Shown: positions 1 to 4,767 of the stretch, piece by piece | How positions within the stretch are numbered: position 1 is the first letter of the stretch | Layout of the letters: each line of letters starts with the position of its first letter | Assembly (NCBI GenBank): GCA_964466155.1 | Contig: CAYXMY010000140.1 | Coordinates: 1-6,059, forward strand | Length of the DNA: 6,059 nucleotides | From: Caenibius sp964466155 | GTDB taxonomy: Bacteria > Pseudomonadota > Alphaproteobacteria > Sphingomonadales > Sphingomonadaceae | Direction of reading: 5' to 3' | Notes under the pieces: generated by a model | What the model saw: the letters and a program-made list of their open reading frames with translations, nothing else | The model's database searches: none | Told to the model about the DNA's origin: nothing | Made by a program: the position numbers and the translations under genes

Positions 1-136
1 GATCAACGAATCCGGTGTTCACATGACGGTTGCGTTTACGGATGCCCGAATCCTCGATTTGGGCAGCGGGATGGTTTTGCCATGCCGGCAAGGCATCGCC
101 ATGCGTAACCATCGATCAAGGGGGTTGGGATCAGTA
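1..136. other. dnaA upstream leader, no gene recognised
   Basis: This stretch precedes the preferred dnaA start. The dnaA reading frame stays open through it to the left edge, so an upstream in-frame stop cannot fix the start. Its codon third positions lack the strong G/C bias of the gene body, which argues that it is not translated. It contains two interleaved small dyads around 77-95 (TTGCC/GGCAA and ATGCC/GGCAT). I found no convincing -35/-10 pair and no good match to the DnaA box TTATCCACA. A dnaA promoter is expected here or further left, but I cannot place it. Confidence 0.4.
118..130 (+). promoter_or_regulatory. Possible ribosome binding site of dnaA
   Basis: A purine-rich run, AAGGGGGTTGGGA, ends six bases before the ATG at 137. 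It is not a perfect Shine-Dalgarno sequence, but it is the best one near any candidate dnaA start. The ATGs at 23 and 188 have nothing comparable. This is the main reason for choosing 137. Confidence 0.4.
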
Positions 137-1630
137 ATGGTGCGTAGCAAAGCCCAAGGTGATCAATCGCCGAATGCCCGGCGACGAATGGGTGACAAAC
201 TGGCCGACGATCTCGAAGCCGTGAATCTCGCAGCGGACTGGGCTGATATCAGCCAGGGCCTGCGCAAGGATCTGGGCCAGCAACTCCACAGCCAATGGAT
301 CAAGCCCATCCAGGTGGGCAATTTCTGCGAAGAAACGGGCACGCTCGACCTGTTTCTGCCGACCGAGTTTTCGGCCAATTGGGTGGCCGACCGCTTTGCC
401 GATCGCCTGTCGCTGGCCTGGAAGATCGCGCGTTCGGAAGTGAAGCATGTGCGCATCGGCGTGCATCCGGGCCGCCGTCAGTTGCCAGAATTGCGCGTGG
501 GCGAAAGCGCGGGCCAATCCTTCGGCGGTTTCGCCGCCAACGATGGCGGCGATATGGGCGGGATCGCGCTCTCAGCCGATACGCTCGGCACGCAGGGCTT
601 CACCTCCTCCATCGGGCTCGACCCATCATTGACCTTTGCCGCGTTCGTGACCGGCAAGTCCAACATTCTCGCCTTCAACGCGGCGGAGCGGATGACCAAG
701 GTGGAAACGCCGCAATTCTCGCCGCTCTACCTCAAGGCCGCAACCGGACAGGGCAAGACCCACCTGCTGCATGCCATCGGCCATGCCTATCTGGCGGCCC
801 ATCCGCGCGCGCGCATCTTCTACTGTTCGGCCGAGCGGTTCATGGTCGAATTCGTCCAGGCGCTCCGCCAGAACGAGATGATCGAATTCAAGGCCCGCCT
901 GCGCGCCTTCGATCTGCTGCTGGTGGACGATATCCAGTTCATCATCGGCAAGGCCGCCGCGCAGGAAGAACTGCTCTACACCATCGATGCGCTGCTGGCC
1001 GAAGGCAAGCGGCTGGTGTTCGCCGCCGACCGTGCGCCGCAGGCGCTGGACGGGGTGGAACAGCGTCTGCTCTCGCGCCTGTCGATGGGCCTCGTCGCGG
1101 ATATCCAGCCCGCCGACATCGAACTGCGCCGCGCGATTCTCGAAAGCAAGCTGACGCGGTTCGCCCCGCTCGAAGTGCCGGGCGACGTGATCGAGTTCCT
1201 CGCCCGCACGATCAACCGCAACGTGCGTGAACTGGTGGGCGGCCTCAACAAGCTGATCGCCTATGCCCAGCTTACCGGCCAGGAAGTCTCGCTCCAACTG
1301 GCCGAGGAACAGTTGACCGATATCCTGTCGGCCAACCGCAAGCGCATCACCATCGACGAGATCCAGCGCACCGTGTGCCAGTTCTACCGGGTTGACCGGG
1401 CCGAAATGTCGAGCAAGCGCCGCGCCCGCGCGGTCGTGCGCCCGCGCCAGGTTGCGATGTATCTCGCCAAGGTGCTGACTCCGCGTTCCTACCCCGAAAT
1501 CGGGCGCAAATTCGGCGGACGCGACCATTCGACCGTGATCCACGCCGTGCGCCTGATCGAAGATCTGCGTCAGCGCGACGCCGATATGGATGGCGACGTG
1601 CGCAGCCTGTTGCGCCAGCTCGAAAGCTGA
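137..1630 (+). CDS. dnaA: Chromosomal replication initiator protein DnaA
   Basis: DnaA is the AAA+ initiator that binds DnaA boxes at oriC, melts the origin with ATP and helps load the DnaB helicase; it also acts as a transcription factor. From ATG 137 the protein has 497 residues. Domain I lies at about 30-110, followed by a variable Gly/Ala/Ser-rich linker at about 115-165. The AAA+ core follows: Walker A AATGQGKT at 201-208, Walker B LLLVDDIQ at 260-267 (D264, D265), a box VII arginine in LLSRLSMGL (R314) and sensor II RNVREL (R364). The C-terminal DNA-binding domain carries the signature GGRDHSTVIHAV at 460-471. The P-loop has two alanines where many DnaA proteins have two glycines, but the essential GxGKT is intact. 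The start is uncertain: ATG 188 (480 residues) keeps all domains, lacks a Shine-Dalgarno, and is supported by weak codon bias between 137 and 187. ATG 23 is less likely. The gene appears to be a single transcription unit ending in a hairpin. Confidence 0.96.
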   Translation: MVRSKAQGDQSPNARRRMGDKLADDLEAVNLAADWADISQGLRKDLGQQLHSQWIKPIQVGNFCEETGTLDLFLPTEFSANWVADRFADRLSLAWKIARSEVKHVRIGVHPGRRQLPELRVGESAGQSFGGFAANDGGDMGGIALSADTLGTQGFTSSIGLDPSLTFAAFVTGKSNILAFNAAERMTKVETPQFSPLYLKAATGQGKTHLLHAIGHAYLAAHPRARIFYCSAERFMVEFVQALRQNEMIEFKARLRAFDLLLVDDIQFIIGKAAAQEELLYTIDALLAEGKRLVFAADRAPQALDGVEQRLLSRLSMGLVADIQPADIELRRAILESKLTRFAPLEVPGDVIEFLARTINRNVRELVGGLNKLIAYAQLTGQEVSLQLAEEQLTDILSANRKRITIDEIQRTVCQFYRVDRAEMSSKRRARAVVRPRQVAMYLAKVLTPRSYPEIGRKFGGRDHSTVIHAVRLIEDLRQRDADMDGDVRSLLRQLES

Positions 1631-1686
1631 GGCGGAGGGGCGCCGGGCGGGGTGAGCATCTTCTCCCCCGCCCGGCCACCGCCTTT
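1631..1686 (+). terminator. Probable terminator hairpin after dnaA
   Basis: Immediately after the dnaA stop, GCCGGGCGGGG (1642-1652) pairs perfectly with CCCCGCCCGGC (1666-1676) around a 13-base loop. GGCGG (1631-1635) can pair with CCGCC (1679-1683) to extend the stem across an internal loop. Only TTT follows, so the U-tract is weak. The strength and position of the stem still favour an intrinsic or partly factor-dependent terminator separating dnaA from the next gene. Confidence 0.55.
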
Positions 1687-1716
1687 CCCCGTAATTCCCT
1701 GCTTATCCGCTGCTTA

Positions 1717-1740
1717 TCGACAAGCCTGTCGACAGGCTCG
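1717..1740. repeat. Overlapping palindrome and tandem near-repeat in dnaA-moeB gap
   Basis: A perfect 16-base palindrome, AGCCTGTCGACAGGCT, occupies 1723-1738. It overlaps a second dyad, TCGACA-AGCC-TGTCGA (1717-1732). The same bases read as two tandem 12-mers, TCGACAAGCCTG and TCGACAGGCTCG, that agree at 9 of 12 positions. Words such as TCGACAGGCTC are familiar from short intergenic palindromic repeats in GC-rich proteobacteria, so this may be a fragment of such an element. It could also be an operator for the downstream gene. The symmetry is seen directly; the role is unknown. Confidence 0.5.
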
Positions 1741-1764
1741 CACCCGCACGCCTAGAGCAGTGGT

Positions 1765-2535
1765 ATGTCTCTTTCGCCCGACCGTCTCGAACGCTTCGCC
1801 CGCCATATCGTCCTCCCCGAAGTGGGCGGCGGGGGGCAGGCAGCGCTGGCCGGGGCGCATGTCGCGCTGATCGGCGTGGGTGGGATCGGATCGCCCGCGC
1901 TGCAATATCTCGCCGCAGCGGGGGTCGGGCGTCTCACCCTGATCGACGACGACCGGGTCGATGCCAGCAATCTCCAGCGCCAGACGATCTTCACGCCTGC
2001 CGATATCGGCACGCCCAAGGCCGAGGCAGCGGCGGCATGGGTGCGACGCTTCGATGCCGCGCTCGAAATCATGCCGCTGGCCCAGCGGATCGCCGCCGAC
2101 AATGCCGCTGCGCTGATCGGTGGGGCCAATGTCGTGCTCGACGGGTGCGACAATTTCGCCACCCGTCTTACTGTCTCCGATGCCTGTGTCGCGGCGGGCG
2201 TTCCCCTCGTCAGTGCCGCCGTGGGGCGCTTCCAAGGGCAAGTCGCGGCCTTTGCCGGGCACTTGCCGGAACAGAGCTGTTACCGCTGTTTCGTCGGCGA
2301 TGCCTTCGATGCCGAAGATTGCGACACGTGCGCCGCCGATGGCATGCTGGGCGCCATGGCAGGCTGGACGGCCACTTTCGCCACCATGCACACCGTGCGC
2401 GTCATTCTTCAGGGCATCAGTACCTTGGGCGATCCGCAATGGGGCACTCTGCACGTGCTCGACGGCTTGGCCCCCGCCATGCGATCCATGCGCATCGTCA
2501 AGGACCCGGCCTGCCGCGCCTGTTCAGCCGCCTAG
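1765..2535 (+). CDS. moeB: MoeB/ThiF/HesA-family sulfur-carrier adenylyltransferase
   Basis: This E1-like enzyme adenylates the C-terminal glycine of a small sulfur-carrier protein (MoaD in molybdopterin synthesis, ThiS in thiamine synthesis) so that it can receive sulfur; it acts in the cytoplasm. The 256-residue length is close to E. coli MoeB and there is no C-terminal rhodanese domain. Visible motifs are RFARHIVLPEVG near the N-terminus (R14), the nucleotide loop GVGGIG at 37-42, acidic residues D61-D63, SNLQRQ at 68-73 (N69, R72), K85, and DGCDNFATR at 126-134. Zinc-binding pairs are CYRC (C172, C175) and CRAC (C250, C253). CDTCAADGMLG at 186-196 contains the cysteine (C189) that aligns with the reactive cysteine region of MoeB/ThiF. 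The start is ATG 1765, with only a weak Shine-Dalgarno. Neither MoaD nor ThiS is encoded here, so the pathway (molybdopterin versus thiamine) is not settled; the symbol moeB is the best guess. It converges on the sirtuin gene. Confidence 0.88.
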   Translation: MSLSPDRLERFARHIVLPEVGGGGQAALAGAHVALIGVGGIGSPALQYLAAAGVGRLTLIDDDRVDASNLQRQTIFTPADIGTPKAEAAAAWVRRFDAALEIMPLAQRIAADNAAALIGGANVVLDGCDNFATRLTVSDACVAAGVPLVSAAVGRFQGQVAAFAGHLPEQSCYRCFVGDAFDAEDCDTCAADGMLGAMAGWTATFATMHTVRVILQGISTLGDPQWGTLHVLDGLAPAMRSMRIVKDPACRACSAA

Positions 2536-3225
2536 CATTTCCTCAACCCATTCGGGCACAATCGCACTCGCCGGGCCAAGCCGCGATTCGTGGAACCAGC
2601 CCGAACCCTGGCTGCGTTCGAGATTGAGTTCCAGCGCGTGCGCCCCGCATTCGCGCGCCTGCTGCACGAAACCGGCGGCGGGATAGACCGCGCCCGATGT
2701 GCCGATGGACACGAACAGATCCGCCTCGCGCAGCGCGGTGAAGATTTCGTCCATGCGGTAGGGCATTTCCCCGAACCACACGATATCGGGCCGCAATGCA
2801 TGCGCGTTGCAGGCGGGGCATGGCGGATCGTCGCGCAAGGTGCCAGTCCATGGCATCCGCGAATCGCAAGCCGTGCACCACGCCGCCAGCCCTTCCCCAT
2901 GCATGTGCAGCACGCGCCTGGCCCCGGCCCGTTCGTGGAGATCGTCGATATTCTGCGTGACGATCAGCAACGCGCCCGGCCATTCCGCATCCAGCCGCGC
3001 AAGGGCGGCATGGGCGGGATTGGGCCGGGCCGCCAGTATCCCTTCGCGCCGCATGTCGTAGAACGATTGCACCAGATCGGGATCGCGCGCGAAAGCTTCG
3101 GGCGTGGCGACATCTTCCACCCGGTGATCTTCCCACAATCCATCGGCGGCGCGAAAGGTCTGCAGCCCACTTTCGGCGCTGATCCCCGCGCCCGTCAGGA
3201 TCACGATATTGCGGATTGACCTCAT
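2524..3225 (-). CDS. cobB: NAD-dependent protein deacylase, class III sirtuin (CobB type)
   Basis: Sirtuins remove acyl groups from protein lysines, consuming NAD and giving nicotinamide and O-acyl-ADP-ribose; bacterial CobB reactivates enzymes such as acetyl-CoA synthetase. The 233-residue protein has the NAD-binding motif GAGISAESGLQTFR at 12-25, TQNIDDLH at 90-97, the catalytic histidine in HMHGE (H109), and a four-cysteine zinc site (C117, C120, C136, C139). Y56 and R59, in FYDMRR, match the Tyr-x-x-Arg pair that marks class III (SIRT5-like) sirtuins able to remove succinyl and malonyl groups as well as acetyl. The ATG at 3225 is preferred because of the AGGGAAAGG just upstream. An in-frame GTG at 3246 would start inside the neighbouring inverted repeat and add seven residues with no family support. 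The 3' end overlaps the moeB-like gene by 12 bases, tail to tail. No substrate enzyme is encoded nearby. Confidence 0.93.
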   Translation of the reverse strand: MRSIRNIVILTGAGISAESGLQTFRAADGLWEDHRVEDVATPEAFARDPDLVQSFYDMRREGILAARPNPAHAALARLDAEWPGALLIVTQNIDDLHERAGARRVLHMHGEGLAAWCTACDSRMPWTGTLRDDPPCPACNAHALRPDIVWFGEMPYRMDEIFTALREADLFVSIGTSGAVYPAAGFVQQARECGAHALELNLERSQGSGWFHESRLGPASAIVPEWVEEMLGG

Positions 3226-3228
3226 ATG

Positions 3229-3238
3229 CCCTTTCCCT
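3229..3238 (-). promoter_or_regulatory. Ribosome binding site of the sirtuin gene
   Basis: Read on the minus strand, AGGGAAAGGG ends three bases before the ATG at 3225-3223. Its first part, AGGG, sits at a normal Shine-Dalgarno distance. It lies downstream of the alternative GTG at 3246, so it supports the shorter protein. Confidence 0.5.
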
Positions 3239-3240
3239 AC

Positions 3241-3324
3241 CGTCACCCCGAACTTGTTTCGAGGCCCATTTCACGCCATGCGGACCTGTCCCATCATGGA
3301 TGCCGAAACAAGGTCGGCATGACG
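3241..3324. repeat. 84-bp imperfect inverted repeat (REP/MITE-like) between divergent genes
   Basis: The left arm at 3241-3267 begins CGTCACCCCGAACTTGTTTC. The reverse complement of the right arm (3298-3324) begins CGTCATGCCGACCTTGTTTC. Over 27 bases the arms agree at 20 positions, separated by a 30-base spacer. Each arm also folds by itself: the right arm has a perfect 7-bp stem ATGCCGA/TCGGCAT (3300-3306 and 3314-3320), and the left arm has a roughly 7-bp stem with one mismatch. This design resembles the paired palindromes starting CGTCA-CCCGG that recur between genes in many sphingomonads and other alphaproteobacteria. The structure is read directly; assignment to a dispersed repeat family is from memory. 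It fills most of the 118-base divergent promoter region. Confidence 0.72.
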
Positions 3325-3334
3325 AGTCTGGATT

Positions 3335-3340
3335 GGAGAG
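3335..3340 (+). promoter_or_regulatory. Ribosome binding site of dapB
   Basis: GGAGAG lies three bases before the GTG at 3344 (its GGAG part five bases before). This good Shine-Dalgarno fixes the non-ATG start of dapB. Confidence 0.7.
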
Positions 3341-3343
3341 TAC

Positions 3344-4072
3344 GTGGCACGTATCGGAATTATCGGCAGCGCCGGGCGCATGGGGCAAGCGATTGCGCGG
3401 GTGATCAAAGCCTCCAGCCACGATCTCGCAGGCGGCATCGATCAGGGGGACGATCCGGCGGCGCTGGCCGCCAGATGCGATGTACTGATCGATTTCTCCT
3501 CCCCCCGCGCGCTGGCGGCCAATCTCGCCGCGGCAGAAAGCGCAGGCATTCCCATCGTCATCGGCACCACCGGGCTGGAAACGGAACACCACGCCGCCAT
3601 CGATCGGGCTGCCCATAACACCGCCGTGCTCCAGACGGGCAACACCTCGCTCGGCGTCACTCTGCTGGCGCATCTGGTGCGGGAAGCCGCAGCGCGGCTT
3701 GGCGACGATTGGGATATCGAAATCGTCGAAATGCATCACCGGATGAAAGTCGACGCGCCTTCGGGCACCGCTCTCCTGCTGGGTGAAGCCGCCGCCGCCG
3801 GGCGCGGTATCGCCCTGGCCGAGAACACCGAAAGCGGCCGCCATGGGCTGACCGGTGCGCGGGCCAAGGGCGCCATCGGCTTCGCCGCGCTGCGCGGCGG
3901 CACGGTGGCGGGCGAACATTCGGTGATTTTCGCGGGCGACGAAGAACGCCTCACCCTGTCGCACAGCGCGGAAAACCGCACCATCTTCGCGCGCGGCGCG
4001 GTCAAGGCGGCCGACTGGCTGCTGGGCAAGCCTGCGGGCCGCTACACCATGCCCGAGGTTCTCGGCCTTTGA
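3344..4072 (+). CDS. dapB: 4-hydroxy-tetrahydrodipicolinate reductase DapB
   Basis: DapB reduces 4-hydroxy-tetrahydrodipicolinate (dihydrodipicolinate in older usage) to tetrahydrodipicolinate with NAD(P)H, in the diaminopimelate/lysine pathway that feeds peptidoglycan and protein synthesis. The protein has 242 residues from GTG 3344. Motifs are the Rossmann loop GSAGRMG at 8-14, LIDFSSP at 48-54, GTTGLE at 74-79 and TGNTSLGV at 98-105. The catalytic segment EMHHRMKVDAPSGTA at 129-143 has H131, H132 and K135 in the expected places. RGGTVAGEHSVIFAG follows at 184-198, and the C-terminus is MPEVLGL. It is about 30 residues shorter than E. coli DapB. The difference falls mainly in the N-terminal domain between the first strands and LIDFSSP, where the linker is very short; all catalytic elements remain, so it is likely active. 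Its stop overlaps the nth start, indicating a dapB-nth operon. Confidence 0.96.
   Translation: MARIGIIGSAGRMGQAIARVIKASSHDLAGGIDQGDDPAALAARCDVLIDFSSPRALAANLAAAESAGIPIVIGTTGLETEHHAAIDRAAHNTAVLQTGNTSLGVTLLAHLVREAAARLGDDWDIEIVEMHHRMKVDAPSGTALLLGEAAAAGRGIALAENTESGRHGLTGARAKGAIGFAALRGGTVAGEHSVIFAGDEERLTLSHSAENRTIFARGAVKAADWLLGKPAGRYTMPEVLGL
4055..4058 (+). promoter_or_regulatory. Ribosome binding site of nth inside the dapB 3' end
   Basis: GAGG lies ten bases before the TTG at 4069, within the last codons of dapB. It supports use of the unusual TTG start and translational coupling of nth to dapB. Confidence 0.45.
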
Positions 4073-4755
4073 AGAAAGAAACGATCTTCGAATTTTTCCG
4101 CATTCTCGCGGAAGCCAATCCCGCGCCGCAGACGGAACTGGAATTCGGCAATACCTACCAGTTGCTGGTGGCGGTGGTGCTGTCCGCGCAGGCGACCGAT
4201 GTCGGCGTGAACAAGGCGACGCGCAAGCTGTTCCAGCAGGTGAAAACCCCCGCGCAGATGGTCGCGCTGGGCGAGGAAGGCCTGAAAGAGCATATCAAGA
4301 CCATCGGCCTCTATAACGCCAAGGCGAAGAACGTGATTGCCTTGTCCGAAATCCTCGTGCGCGATTTTCACGGGGAAGTGCCGCAGGACCGCGATACGCT
4401 CACCACTCTGCCCGGTGTCGGCCGCAAGACGGCCAACGTGGTGATGAACTGCGCCTTCGGGGCGGAAACCTTCGCGGTCGACACGCATGTCTTCCGCGTC
4501 AGCAACCGCACGGGCCTGGCCAAAGGCAAGACGGTGGAAAAGGTCGAGGCGCTGCTGGAAAAGCGCGTGCCGCAGCCGTTCCGCCGCGACGCGCATCATT
4601 GGCTGATCCTGCTCGGCCGTTATACCTGCAAGGCGCGCATGCCCGAATGCTGGCGCTGTCTGGTGGTGGAACAGTGCGAGTTTCGCGATAAATTCATGGA
4701 GCCGCGATCCCCCGCTGCCGCCAAGGTGAAAGCCAAGCGTAAGATGGCGGCGTAA
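4069..4755 (+). CDS. nth: Endonuclease III (DNA glycosylase/AP lyase)
   Basis: Endonuclease III removes oxidised pyrimidines from DNA and cleaves the abasic strand, starting base-excision repair. The 228-residue protein aligns closely with E. coli Nth along its length, including LSAQATDVGVNKAT at 38-51 and IKTIGLYNAKAKN at 76-88. The helix-hairpin-helix LPGVGRKTANVV at 114-125 contains catalytic lysine K120, and VDTHVFRV at 137-144 contains catalytic aspartate D138. A [4Fe-4S] cluster is predicted from C187-x6-C194-x2-C197-x5-C203. These numbers coincide with the E. coli residues, which supports the TTG start at 4069; no nearby ATG would keep the first helix. A basic tail of about 18 residues (roughly 211-228, ending KVKAKRKMAA) extends past the E. 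coli end. TTG and the dapB stop share TTGA (4069-4072), so translation is probably coupled. The functional link between a lysine gene and a repair gene is not obvious. Confidence 0.96.
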   Translation: MKKETIFEFFRILAEANPAPQTELEFGNTYQLLVAVVLSAQATDVGVNKATRKLFQQVKTPAQMVALGEEGLKEHIKTIGLYNAKAKNVIALSEILVRDFHGEVPQDRDTLTTLPGVGRKTANVVMNCAFGAETFAVDTHVFRVSNRTGLAKGKTVEKVEALLEKRVPQPFRRDAHHWLILLGRYTCKARMPECWRCLVVEQCEFRDKFMEPRSPAAAKVKAKRKMAA

Positions 4756-4767
4756 CTTTCCCCGCGT

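Noticed and set aside
30..58. Possible dnaA promoter, TTGCGT with CTCGAT 17 bases later
   Set aside because: The -10 match is only about two of six positions, so it is no better than chance.
295..1230. Plus-strand open frame of 311 codons within dnaA
   Set aside because: It is an out-of-frame shadow of dnaA, rich in Arg/Ala/Gly/His, with no domain.
626..1543. Minus-strand open frame of 305 codons opposite dnaA
   Set aside because: It is fully antisense to the conserved AAA+ core of DnaA, has no recognisable motif, and is explained by the codon bias of dnaA.
1714..2454. Minus-strand open frame of 246 codons opposite the moeB-like gene
   Set aside because: It is antisense to a gene with clear family motifs, its composition is atypical, and it shows no ribosome binding site or domain.
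1771..2540. Possibility that the moeB-like gene is a ubiquitin-like conjugation or antiphage system component
   Set aside because: E1-like proteins occur in defence operons, but here there is no partner E2, deubiquitinase or ubiquitin-like gene. The length and both zinc CxxC pairs fit ordinary MoeB/ThiF.
2524..3225. Possibility that the sirtuin is an antiphage NAD-depleting effector (ThsA/DSR-like)
   Set aside because: It is a compact single-domain protein with intact deacylase residues, the zinc site and the class III Tyr/Arg pair. It has no extra sensor domain and no defence neighbour.
3226..3618. Plus-strand small open frames across the inverted repeat and the start of dapB
   Set aside because: They begin in the repeat, overlap dapB out of frame and give low-complexity Arg-rich sequence. 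The repeat explains the open stretch.
2543..3964. Long minus-strand open frame of 473 codons across the sirtuin, the gap and dapB
   Set aside because: It runs through the sirtuin in a different frame and antisense to dapB. Its protein is Arg/Gly/Ala-rich with no domain, as expected for a shadow frame in GC-rich DNA.
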